This document shows positions 8,615-16,623 of a stretch of 64,000 nt of DNA, piece by piece. Under the pieces are notes generated by a model that saw only the letters and a program-made list of their open reading frames with translations, did not search any database and had not been told where the DNA came from. The stretch's first letter is position 1. Each line of letters starts with the position of its first letter. A program made the translations under genes and the position numbers. Source of the DNA: Chloroflexota bacterium (lineage in GTDB: Bacteria; Chloroflexota; Anaerolineae; UBA4142); assembly GCA_016215025.1 (NCBI GenBank), contig JACRMI010000191.1:124001-188000 (forward strand). The letters run 5' to 3'.

Positions 8615-8968
8615 ATGCGCATCACGATTGTCGGTCCTTGTGCAGCGGGCAAGTCAACGCTCGCGCGGAATCTCAAAGCGCGTGGATACGACGCCGAGGA
8701 TTGCGCCCAAGAACACTCTGGCGTACAAACCATGTGGCTGCAAATCGCCAAGCCGGATATTCTGATTTACCTCGACGTGTCACTGACGATCCTGTGTCAA
8801 CGTCTCAAGGTGAATTGGGAACAAACTTATCTCGACGAGATGAATCGGCGATTGACGCACGCGCGCGAACACGCACATTTTGCCATCGACACGAATCCAT
8901 TGACGCCGCTCCAAGTGTGTGATCGCGCGACAGCATTTTTACAGACGATTGGGGTTTCGCCGCAGTAA
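8615..8968 (+). CDS. Small P-loop NTPase, adenylate-kinase-like
   Basis: 117 residues with a clear Walker A 'GPCAAGKST' at the N-terminus and 'PDILIYLDVS' as a likely core strand. It is about half the length of usual AK-like kinases and lacks an obvious lid. Possibly a nucleotide or small-molecule kinase, or a regulatory ATPase. The start is one base after the PP2C stop, which suggests co-translation with it. Confidence 0.7.
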   Translation: MRITIVGPCAAGKSTLARNLKARGYDAEDCAQEHSGVQTMWLQIAKPDILIYLDVSLTILCQRLKVNWEQTYLDEMNRRLTHAREHAHFAIDTNPLTPLQVCDRATAFLQTIGVSPQ

Positions 8969-8987
8969 AAGTATTCGGAGGATTCTC

Positions 8988-9341
8988 ATGTCTACGACAG
9001 GTGTTTCACTTTTACTTGATCTCTACGATTGCAAATCACCATTGATCAACGATGCCGTTTTAGAACAAGTATTTACAACTGCGCTCCAGTTTGCAGGCTT
9101 GGAGCCACTTGACCACATGACCCAAAAATTCTCTCCACACGGCACAACCCATATCTTTATTCTGAAACAAGCGCACGCCACTGTCCATACTTGGGCGGCA
9201 GAGGGTTTCGTCGCAATCGACGTATATTCGTGCGGCGCGCCAGAAACTATCCGTCCGGGGCTAGAGATTATTCGAGGATACCTTACCCAGAAATTGATTG
9301 CGCGGACAGCCAAGGCCCAATTAATCGAAAGGGGCACATAA
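8988..9341 (+). CDS. SpeH-like AdoMet decarboxylase homologue lacking the pyruvoyl serine
   Basis: 117 residues matching the prokaryotic S-adenosylmethionine decarboxylase fold: 'LLLDLYDC', 'KFSPHGTTHIFI', 'TVHTWAAEGFVAIDVYSCG'. Active enzymes self-cleave at an Glu-Ser bond inside 'ESHLTIHTxPE', and the serine becomes the pyruvoyl cofactor. Here that site reads 'KQAHATVHTW': Gln61-Ala62 replace Glu-Ser, while the later histidine (67) and cysteine (82) are kept. As written it cannot form pyruvate by the usual route, so a non-catalytic partner or a new role is likely. GGAGGA precedes the ATG by five bases. Confidence 0.8.
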   Translation: MSTTGVSLLLDLYDCKSPLINDAVLEQVFTTALQFAGLEPLDHMTQKFSPHGTTHIFILKQAHATVHTWAAEGFVAIDVYSCGAPETIRPGLEIIRGYLTQKLIARTAKAQLIERGT

Positions 9342-9344
9342 GCA

Positions 9345-9421
9345 AGCCAAGTTACAGGTCACAAGTCGCCAATTGTATGCGATCTGTGACCTGTAACTTG
9401 TACCCTGTCGCTTGTAACTTG
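9345..9421. repeat. CAAGTTACAGGTCACAAGT-type intergenic repeat
   Basis: The words CAAGTTACAGGTCACAAGT and TGTGACCTGTAACTTG form an imperfect inverted repeat, followed by further CTTGTAACTTG copies. A related AGTCACAAGTCACAAG block lies at 50163-50248. It may end the transcript before secD. Confidence 0.55.
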
Positions 9422-9494
9422 CGGGTTTTGGCTACTTGATTTATAATCCACGCCGTTTGCATGTTATCTAATACTATTTGTTAGAAAGGCAGCA

Positions 9495-10940
9495 ATGCGC
9501 GAACGTAACTTTGTAATGCTCGTTATCATCATTTTCATCGCGCTTTTCGCGGGATGGATTTTGCAGCCCGATAATCCCGGGCTTCGGATTGGTCCACTGA
9601 ATAAAGAGATCAAGATTCACGAAGGTCTGGATCTGCAAGGGGGTTTGCAAGTCTTGCTTCAGGCCGATGTGGCGGATTGCGCCAGCGTTTCGGATGACTC
9701 GATGGAAGCCGCCAAAACAATTGTCGAAAGCCGCATCAATGGTCTGGGAGTGACCGAGCCGCTCATTCAGCGATCGGGCACTTGCCGTTTGATCGTCCAA
9801 TTGCCCGGCATCAGCAATCCCGATGATGCGATTCGAACATTTGGTGGCACCGGCTTACTCGAATTTATCGATGCGGGCAGTACTCCCCTGACACAGGGGC
9901 AAGTTGTTCAGACGACCGGACTCTCGACGGTGGTTGTGCCCGGTCAGGCAACACCTGTTCCAACGCCAACCGTTGCGACATCGGGCAGTGTGACGACCAC
10001 TTCACCGGTAACCGCAACCGAATCGGTGACTCCGACTTTTCGAACTGTCATGACGGGTGCGCAGTTGCGAAGCGCAAGCGTCGCGTTTCAGCAAACGACG
10101 AACCAACCGTTCATCCAATTTACGTTGAGCGACGATGGCGCGAAAATCTTTGGCGACTATACGGCGAAGAACGTCAACAAATATCTTGCCATCACAATGG
10201 ACAAGATGGTGATTTCATCGCCCGTGATTAAAAGCCCCATCACCGGCGGCAGCGGTATCATCGAAGGGCAATTCACGTTGCAGGAAGCCCACAACTTGGT
10301 GCTGCAACTAAAGTACGGCTCGCTGCCCGTTCCACTCAAAGTCGTTCAATCCAGCTCGGTCGGTCCCACGCTCGGACGCGATTCCGTCAACCGAAGTATC
10401 ACCGCGGGCATCATTGGCTTGGTGATCGTCGTCTTGTTCATGTTGCTTTACTATCGTTTGCCCGGCTTGCTCGCCGACCTCGCGCTCACGGTGTATGCGA
10501 TGATCGTCCTGGCGATTTACAAATTCGGTATTCCGGGTGTTTTCGATTTTGTCACCCTGACACTTCCAGGTATCGCCGGTTTTATTCTATCGGTCGGTAT
10601 GGCAGTCGATGCAAACATCTTGATCTTTGAACGCATGAAAGAAGAATTGCGCGCGGGGCGCACTTTGCAAATGGCGATCGAAGCCGGGTTCCAACGCGCG
10701 TGGTCGTCCATCCGCGACTCGAATATGTCCACGCTGATTACGTGCGGCATCCTGCTGTGGTACGGCGCGAGTTTTGGCGCGAGCATCGTTGCGGGCTTTG
10801 CGTTGACACTAGCAATCGGCGTACTGGTTAGTCTCTTCACTGCCGTTACCGTCACGCGCACCTTCTTGCGTCTGACGCTGGACTTTAACGTTACTGAAAA
10901 TCTCTGGTGGTTCGGCATCTCCCAGCCTTCTAACGAATAA
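9495..10940 (+). CDS. secD: Protein translocase subunit SecD
   Basis: 481-residue RND-type membrane subunit that uses the proton gradient to assist Sec export. The N-terminal helix (residues 7-25) is followed by 'GLDLQGGLQVLLQADV', the P1 periplasmic domain with 'RINGLGVTEPLIQ', and a Thr/Pro/Val-rich insert near residues 150-180. The C-terminal part has five helices with 'LPGIAGFILSVGMAVDANIL' and 'FERMKEELRAGRTL'. Length and order are usual. secF follows after an unusually repeat-filled 278-base gap. Confidence 0.95.
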   Translation: MRERNFVMLVIIIFIALFAGWILQPDNPGLRIGPLNKEIKIHEGLDLQGGLQVLLQADVADCASVSDDSMEAAKTIVESRINGLGVTEPLIQRSGTCRLIVQLPGISNPDDAIRTFGGTGLLEFIDAGSTPLTQGQVVQTTGLSTVVVPGQATPVPTPTVATSGSVTTTSPVTATESVTPTFRTVMTGAQLRSASVAFQQTTNQPFIQFTLSDDGAKIFGDYTAKNVNKYLAITMDKMVISSPVIKSPITGGSGIIEGQFTLQEAHNLVLQLKYGSLPVPLKVVQSSSVGPTLGRDSVNRSITAGIIGLVIVVLFMLLYYRLPGLLADLALTVYAMIVLAIYKFGIPGVFDFVTLTLPGIAGFILSVGMAVDANILIFERMKEELRAGRTLQMAIEAGFQRAWSSIRDSNMSTLITCGILLWYGASFGASIVAGFALTLAIGVLVSLFTAVTVTRTFLRLTLDFNVTENLWWFGISQPSNE

Positions 10941-10943
10941 AAA

Positions 10944-10970
10944 AACGCTCCCGTCTTTCACGGGAGCGTT
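10944..10970. terminator. Strong hairpin between secD and secF
   Basis: AACGCTCCCGT and ACGGGAGCGTT pair perfectly around a five-base loop, three bases after the secD stop. An A-run stands before the 5' arm, so the T-run appears only on the minus strand. On the plus strand no T-run follows, so its effect on secD-to-secF read-through is uncertain. Confidence 0.55.
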
Positions 10971-11095
10971 AAGGAAGGAGGGAGGAGCACAAAAGGGCCG
11001 CACCGCCCACTTGACTCCACAAGCATGTTAACCGGTTAAGGTCTAAATCCGGGCAAATCAGAGTCAAATGTTTGTGTAGCTTTTCCCAATAAATC

Positions 11096-11192
11096 AGACC
11101 CTAATGGTTTATTCATCAATGCAGATCGTGAATTGGAAAAATGATGAGCGATTCGACGGCATCTTTGCTTTCGACGAAAACCTTTAGGGTCT
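11096..11192. repeat. AGACCCTAAwGGTTT flanked palindrome in the secD-secF gap
   Basis: AGACCCTAATGGTTT (11096-11110) and AAACCTTTAGGGTCT (11178-11192) are inverted copies with one mismatch, separated by 67 bases. The outer word is the one seen in the hairpin at 4500-4544. The copy ends 26 bases before the secF GTG. Confidence 0.7.
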
Positions 11193-11218
11193 CTAGACTA
11201 AAGTAGTTTGGAGGACAT

Positions 11219-12172
11219 GTGCTCGACATTGTTGGTAAGCGATATTGGTATTTTGCATTTTCTCTGCTTATTATCATCCCTGGCTTGATCGCTATGGGAA
11301 TGACGTTCGCGCAAACGGGTCGCCCGTTTCGATTGGCAATCGATTTTACGGGCGGCACCATGCTGGAATTGAAATTCGACAAGCCGCAAACTTTTTCTAC
11401 CGATGAGGTGGTCAAGGTTTTCCAGCAGTTTGGATTTGGCAGCAACGACGTTAGCGTTCAACCTTCGGGAAACGACACGTTGATTTTGCGCACCCGCGAA
11501 CTTTCACAGGAAGACAAAACTAAAATTGAAGCGGCGCTTGCCGACAAGTTTGGCAAGTTCACTGAAAATCGCGCTGAGACCGTCGGGCCAGCGATTGGTG
11601 GCGAGGTGACACAGCGCGCGTCGGTTGCCGTTGCGCTGGCTGCGGCTGGCATTTTGCTCTATATCACGTGGGCATTCCGCAAAGTTCCACAGCCATTTCG
11701 TTACGGCGTCTGCGCGATCATCGCCATGCTGCACGATGTGCTCGTCGTTCTTGGAACTGCTTCGATTTTCGGTTTGCTCTTCGGTTGGGAAGTGGACTCG
11801 CTGTACCTCACGGCCCTGATGACCGTCATCGGCTTTTCGGTGCACGATACCATCGTCGTGTTCGACCGCATCCGCGAAAATCTGTCGCGCATGCGCGGCA
11901 CCCGTTTCGAAGATGTCGTGAATCACAGCATCCTGCAAACGCTCGACCGCTCGATCAACACGCAGATGACGGTCCTCTTCACCCTTGCCGCGTTGATTCT
12001 CTTTGGCGGTCTTACGATTCAGCACTTTGTTGCGACGCTCTTCATCGGTATTATCAGCGGTTCGTACTCGTCGATCTTTAACGCGACGCCACTCCTCGTC
12101 GTGTGGGAGAATAACGAGATCGGGCAGTTCTTCAAACGATTGTCTGGACGAAATACCGAAGCGACGGCATAA
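11219..12172 (+). CDS. secF: Protein translocase subunit SecF
   Basis: 317-residue partner of SecD. Visible are 'DFTGGTMLELKFDKPQ' after the first helix, then 'AETVGPAIGGEVTQRASVAV', 'DVLVVLGTASIF', 'MTVIGFSVHDTIVVFDRIREN' and 'SINTQMTVLFTLAALILFGG', all standard SecF segments, with six membrane helices. The start is GTG with GGAGG five bases upstream. A 19-bp perfect hairpin follows the gene. Confidence 0.95.
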   Translation: MLDIVGKRYWYFAFSLLIIIPGLIAMGMTFAQTGRPFRLAIDFTGGTMLELKFDKPQTFSTDEVVKVFQQFGFGSNDVSVQPSGNDTLILRTRELSQEDKTKIEAALADKFGKFTENRAETVGPAIGGEVTQRASVAVALAAAGILLYITWAFRKVPQPFRYGVCAIIAMLHDVLVVLGTASIFGLLFGWEVDSLYLTALMTVIGFSVHDTIVVFDRIRENLSRMRGTRFEDVVNHSILQTLDRSINTQMTVLFTLAALILFGGLTIQHFVATLFIGIISGSYSSIFNATPLLVVWENNEIGQFFKRLSGRNTEATA

Positions 12173-12194
12173 ACTCTAAAAACCAGGCTTGTCC

Positions 12195-12259
12195 AAAAAC
12201 CCGTTTTCTTGAAGTGAATTCAAATTTAATTTTGAAGGCATTCAAGAAAACGGGTTTTT
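12195..12259 (+). terminator. 19-bp perfect hairpin after secF
   Basis: AAAAACCCGTTTTCTTGAA (12195-12213) pairs exactly with its complement at 12241-12259, which ends in a T5 run. A smaller TTCAAATT/TTTTGAA hairpin sits in the loop. It is a good terminator candidate for secF and belongs to the GGTTTTCTTG-type hairpins of this window. Confidence 0.7.
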
Positions 12260-12301
12260 AGATTCTTTGACGCTCCCAAATCCTTGTGGTAAGATACCGC
12301 C

Positions 12302-13153
12302 ATGCCAAATTCCATTCAAGTGCGCCCTGCGCGCGCCGACGATAAAACTGCCGTCGTGGCGTTCTGTCAAAACACTTTTAGCTGGGGCGATTACATCCCC
12401 GAAGTCTACGACAAATGGCTGGTCGACGACGAAGGCAAACTCCTCGTCGCCACCGTCGAACAGCAACCGGTGGGTTTAGCACACGTTGGATTCTTAGGTA
12501 ACGGCGTTGGATGGATGGAAGGGATGCGCGTGCATCCCGATTATCGACTGCGCGGAATCGGAACCGAACTTGACCGCATCGGTCGCCAAGTCGCACGCGA
12601 AAATGGTTGCCGCCTTGCCCGACTCGTCACCAGCATGAAAAACATTCCTGCGCAAAAATCCCTGGTCACACAGGGTTATCATCGCACCGCACAATTCAAC
12701 GAATGGGAGACCGAACCCGCGCGCGAAGATTTTTCCAACGCCCGCGTTGCAACCGAAAACGATATTCCCCAAATTCTATCGATTTGGAACGAATCGAACG
12801 TGCGCGAGGCAAGTCGAACCGTCATCCCCAATCGTTACTGGCGTTGGAAAGAAATCGACGAGGCGCGCATGCGGAGAAAAATCGCCGCGAACGAGGTGCG
12901 TGTCGCCGATAACGGATTCGCCATCATCACGGCATCCGACGAAGGCGATTGGAATGGGCTAATCATCTATGCGCTTGCAGGGAACGAGCAAGCGATGTTC
13001 GATATTGCACATGCGGTGGGCGGCGAAGCCGCTTATCGCGGATATGCACATGTCGAAGCGACTCTCGCCGATTACGCGCCGTTGAACGATGCGCTCCAAC
13101 GCGCGGGCTACCGCACCGACGGCGGAATATTCCTCTACGAGCAAGATTTGTGA
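12302..13153 (+). CDS. Tandem GNAT acetyltransferase
   Basis: 283 residues with two GNAT units. The first (about 5-145) has the acetyl-CoA loop 'MRVHPDYRLRGIGTELDRIG'. The second (about 150-280) begins 'VRVADNGFAIITA' after 'RVATENDIPQILSIWNES' and lacks a clear R-x-x-G-x-G/A loop, so it is probably structural. Such proteins N-acetylate unknown small molecules or proteins. Its stop overlaps the GTG of the following lipoprotein. Confidence 0.8.
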   Translation: MPNSIQVRPARADDKTAVVAFCQNTFSWGDYIPEVYDKWLVDDEGKLLVATVEQQPVGLAHVGFLGNGVGWMEGMRVHPDYRLRGIGTELDRIGRQVARENGCRLARLVTSMKNIPAQKSLVTQGYHRTAQFNEWETEPAREDFSNARVATENDIPQILSIWNESNVREASRTVIPNRYWRWKEIDEARMRRKIAANEVRVADNGFAIITASDEGDWNGLIIYALAGNEQAMFDIAHAVGGEAAYRGYAHVEATLADYAPLNDALQRAGYRTDGGIFLYEQDL

Positions 13154-14787
13154 AAACCGCGAAAGACCACGAAACGCTTCGCGCACGAAAGACGCGAAAA
13201 AATCACTTGGCTAATCCAAGCATCCTTCATCCTTCACGCGCAGCGTTCATCCTTGCGATCTTCTTCTTCGCCGCCTGTACCGTGCGCCCAATTCCGACCG
13301 CGACCATCGCAACGCAAACTGCAACACTGAAACCACAGCCAACAGCAACCCAGCTTCCCAAAGCAACAAATACGCCGATTCCCACTCCGACCGGTACACT
13401 CATCCCCTCGCCCACCCCCTCATCGACCGCGACTTTCACACCAATAGCACCGCCAGTCGATTATTCAAAGAATCCGCGCGCTATCTTGATCGAAGCGGAT
13501 ATACTGGAAAGCACGACGAATCGCGATGCGCACGTTCCCAAGTTTCGACTTTACGCCGACGGCATGGTTATCTTCGCGGGTGAGCGCGCAACGACATCGA
13601 CCGGATTGGATGCGACCGTTCGCACCGGCAAGTTGTCCGATAGCGAAATTCAAAATTTGCTTGGCTATTTAACTCAAGTTGGTTTCTTCAACCTGAAGGA
13701 TTATTACGAGTCGCGACCCAAACCCAAGGATGCGCCAACCGCATCCGTCAGCGTCTACCTCACCAAAGCCAAGACCATTCTCGTCTACGATCCGCAAAAC
13801 GAAACCACACCTCAAGTCTTTGGCGACGCTTTCGCCCGCATCACCCAATCGGTCCCGACCAACGCGCAGACATTCATTCCAACCGATGGCTATCTCGAAT
13901 CGACGGATGCTGGTCCTACGAGTGGGTTGACTGCCAGAGAATCGTTCATCGATTGGTCGATTCCCAACACACGACTTGCCGATGCGATTAACGGTATCAC
14001 TGTCTCAGGTAGAACCTACGATCAGATTATCGCTTTGCGCGCGAACAAACCCGCCACTGCGCTTTATCGCGAAGGCGATCACGTTTATCGCGTGCGCTTT
14101 GCGCCCAACTTGCCGCGCACCGTTCACTTGAGTGACGTTCTCGGTACCATTCTCAACGCGCCGCGCGAATTCGATGGGCGTGTCTTCGACATCACCGGTT
14201 ATTTTCGCGGCTGGAATCTACTGGGCGAAGCGAGCGGCAATCCACCGGTCACGCGCAGCGACTGGGTCATTGCCGACAACACCAGCGCAATGTATGTCAC
14301 GGGTGCGATACCGCGCGGACTCGATGCCTCGTCGCGGGATGACGTATGGAACGTCGTGCGCCTCTTGGCAAAAGTGGTTTACGTTCGACTTGGCACAAGT
14401 TACCTAGAGGTACGACGAGTGGATAGTCCGACAAACAATATTACCGCAACGGCAACTCCGTCGGCAACTCCGGTTCCCAACGCTGATGCCGCCATCGCTA
14501 GCATCAAATCGAGATTCACCCAGGTCAGCAAGATTCAAAAATCCAGCGCGGGCATGATCGGCGCATCATCAGACATTCGCGTCTTTGATCGAGCCGATGG
14601 TTGGGACCTGGCGTTCTGGCAAGGTTCTGGCGATTGTCCATCGGGCTGCATCAACAATCACTATTACTATTTCTCGGTTAAAAAAGATGGCACGATAGTG
14701 AATGCCGGCGAATATATTCGCAATTACAATGCCAATGCGAATTCTTTCGATACAACTGGCTCGCCGCTGTGGGGTTATCCCCAATGA
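13150..14787 (+). CDS. Thr/Pro-rich surface lipoprotein, function unknown
   Basis: About 545 residues. A hydrophobic stretch 'AAFILAIFFFAAC' ends in a lipobox-like cysteine, followed by a long Thr/Pro linker ('TATQLPKATNTPIPTPTGTL'), typical of Anaerolineae surface lipoproteins. The body has no recognised domain. A second low-complexity linker lies near residue 430 and a C-terminal globular unit ends with 'CPSGCINNHYYYFSVKKDG'. The GTG at 13150 overlaps the previous stop. A TTG at 13207 would give a shorter signal peptide and is equally possible, because the bases between resemble dispersed GAAAGACCACGAAAC-type repeats. Confidence 0.65.
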   Translation: MKTAKDHETLRARKTRKNHLANPSILHPSRAAFILAIFFFAACTVRPIPTATIATQTATLKPQPTATQLPKATNTPIPTPTGTLIPSPTPSSTATFTPIAPPVDYSKNPRAILIEADILESTTNRDAHVPKFRLYADGMVIFAGERATTSTGLDATVRTGKLSDSEIQNLLGYLTQVGFFNLKDYYESRPKPKDAPTASVSVYLTKAKTILVYDPQNETTPQVFGDAFARITQSVPTNAQTFIPTDGYLESTDAGPTSGLTARESFIDWSIPNTRLADAINGITVSGRTYDQIIALRANKPATALYREGDHVYRVRFAPNLPRTVHLSDVLGTILNAPREFDGRVFDITGYFRGWNLLGEASGNPPVTRSDWVIADNTSAMYVTGAIPRGLDASSRDDVWNVVRLLAKVVYVRLGTSYLEVRRVDSPTNNITATATPSATPVPNADAAIASIKSRFTQVSKIQKSSAGMIGASSDIRVFDRADGWDLAFWQGSGDCPSGCINNHYYYFSVKKDGTIVNAGEYIRNYNANANSFDTTGSPLWGYPQ

Positions 14788-15395
14788 TCGAATTCCTTGT
14801 CGTGCGGCATGGTCAACCTGTTCACGCCGTCGAGAATCGTCATGGCGGACGCGCCGATTATCCACTCACCGAACTCGGACGAGAGCAATCGCGTTGTGCC
14901 GCAGCATGGATCGCGTCGTACTATCAAGTTGATCGCATCGTTTCCAGTCCACAGAAACGCGCTATCGAAACGGCACACATCATCGCGCAAACATGCAGCC
15001 TGGATGTCGCGACGGACGATGCTTTGATGGAATTTGACAGCGGAGTGCTCGCGGGAATGCTCAAGTCCGATGCAGCGGTGAAATACCCCAAGCCCGAAGG
15101 CGGTCGCCGACCGCACGAAAGTTTGCCCGGCGGCGAATCAATGATTGCATTTCGCGCGCGCGTGCAAACCGTGTTTTCACGCTTACTGAGCGCAGCCCAA
15201 CCTGATCAACGCACCGCCATTGTCGCGCACGGCGGAACGATTACGATGTTGTTCCGCGCCTTTCTCGATTTGCCGATGAGCGATGATGTGTGGCTCACAA
15301 CCGACGAAACCGGTATGCATCTGTGGCGAATCGACGGCGCACAACGGCGTATTGTTTTCTCAAATTCCCTCGCGCATTTAAAAAACAATGGCTGA
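14784..15395 (+). CDS. Histidine phosphatase (phosphoglycerate mutase-like)
   Basis: 203 residues of the histidine phosphatase superfamily. 'LVVRHGQPVHAVENRHGGRA' carries the RHG catalytic histidine, 'IVSSPQKRAIETAHII' the second arginine, and 'TAIVAHGGTITMLFRAF' the second histidine. Substrate is not shown by sequence; phosphosugars or nucleotide-loop precursors are usual. The ATG at 14784 overlaps the lipoprotein stop and is preferred to a GTG at 14769. Its end overlaps the next gene by eight bases. Confidence 0.87.
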   Translation: MIEFLVVRHGQPVHAVENRHGGRADYPLTELGREQSRCAAAWIASYYQVDRIVSSPQKRAIETAHIIAQTCSLDVATDDALMEFDSGVLAGMLKSDAAVKYPKPEGGRRPHESLPGGESMIAFRARVQTVFSRLLSAAQPDQRTAIVAHGGTITMLFRAFLDLPMSDDVWLTTDETGMHLWRIDGAQRRIVFSNSLAHLKNNG

Positions 15396-16461
15396 CGTCC
15401 GCAACTTGGACTGGCTGCGCATCGTCGCCAACGCACGCAACGCGAACGCGAACGATTGGGACGAAGACGGCGTAAGTGTTCAACGTATCGGCGGCGGCGG
15501 CAACAACGCGATGTATCGCGTGCGCCTGAGCGCGAATGTGCGACGCACCTTCGAGGTGCGTTGCACATTCGCGCTCGACGATTACGCGTGCAAGCTCTGC
15601 GTCGTCGATGATCGTCATCGCGCGCAACGCGAATTTGCCGCGCTCGATTTGTTGCAGCGCGCCAACCTCGACCTTGCGCCACAACCCATCGCGCTCGACG
15701 AATCCTGCACGCTGTTTGAGTTTCCCGTCGTCGCGTATCGCTGGCTTGAAGGTTCTCCACTCGAACCTCCACTCTCCAAAACTCAACTGCACGCTCTGCT
15801 CGACAGTCTTCAACAACTCCACACGATTCGCCCCGCCGATTTTCTCGATGTGAAATTGCACGACGCTTATTTTCACGATTTCAATTTCGATTTCTACATC
15901 CGCGAACTGCGTAAATTCTTTTCCGATTATGCTCGTTGGTTGGCAACCTCTGTGCCAGACGGTCCGCAATTGGCTGAGCGACAGAATCGATTGATCGATA
16001 CGTGCGCGGAGAAGATTGCACAATCGCGTGTCAATCCAAGTCGCGATCACATTGCCGTTCGGCTATCGCACGTCGATCCGAATCTTCAGAACACGGTCTG
16101 GCAACCTGGGCAGCCATTGCGTTGGGTCGATTGGGAATTTGCGGGCTGGGGCGACCCGGCGATGGAGTTGGCCGATTTGCGCTGGCACATCTCGCTCGAC
16201 GAATTGCCCGAATCACAGCATGCTTGGCTGCGTCATAATTATCGGCGTCCCGACAACGATCCTCAATTCGATGAACGTCTCGCGATGTGGGATTGCATAC
16301 TCGTCACGCGCTGGTGCTTGCTCATTATGCGGCTGCTCTGGTCGGCGTACAACGGTCCCGATCGTGTGCGCCTGACGCACTTTGTCGTAACACCCGACGA
16401 AGCGCGACGCCGCTTGATTCGCATGATCGAGCGCGCGGAAAGATTCCATCAATCGAATTGA
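15388..16461 (+). CDS. Aminoglycoside phosphotransferase-family kinase
   Basis: 357 residues of the APH/choline kinase fold. 'HVDPNLQNTVW' holds the catalytic aspartate and the Mg-binding asparagine, and 'VDWEFAGWGDPAMELADL' the second metal aspartate. The N-lobe has 'GGGGNNAMYRVRL' as nucleotide loop. Substrate unknown. Codons near residue 49 read 'RRTFEVRC' and come from a palindromic repeat lying in the gene without breaking the frame; this part lies just after the nucleotide loop and may be a hairpin extension. Confidence 0.83.
   Translation: MADVRNLDWLRIVANARNANANDWDEDGVSVQRIGGGGNNAMYRVRLSANVRRTFEVRCTFALDDYACKLCVVDDRHRAQREFAALDLLQRANLDLAPQPIALDESCTLFEFPVVAYRWLEGSPLEPPLSKTQLHALLDSLQQLHTIRPADFLDVKLHDAYFHDFNFDFYIRELRKFFSDYARWLATSVPDGPQLAERQNRLIDTCAEKIAQSRVNPSRDHIAVRLSHVDPNLQNTVWQPGQPLRWVDWEFAGWGDPAMELADLRWHISLDELPESQHAWLRHNYRRPDNDPQFDERLAMWDCILVTRWCLLIMRLLWSAYNGPDRVRLTHFVVTPDEARRRLIRMIERAERFHQSN
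15532..15572. repeat. In-frame palindrome inside kinase gene (GACGCACCT family)
   Basis: GCGAATGTGCGACGCACCT (15532-15550) and its inverted copy (15554-15572; 18 of 19 bases match) flank a TCG loop. The core GCGACGCACCT is shared with the perfect palindrome at 51068-51112. This copy lies wholly inside a coding region and keeps the frame. Confidence 0.85.
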
Positions 16462-16623
16462 GATTTCTCGCTCCGCTCGAAATGACACTTGCACTCGTTC
16501 AATCCGTTCAATTGACACTGCCTAACGAATCAGCTAGAATTTGAGGGAAACAGGGCAAAGAGGACTGTTGCAGTAATCGTTTCTCGTTGCCAATTTTAGC
16601 AATCTTCGATACAATAGCGGCGC

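Noticed and set aside
12949..13149. Upstream extension of the TP-rich lipoprotein
   Set aside because: Arg-rich shadow of the GNAT gene; the signal peptide lies after 13150.
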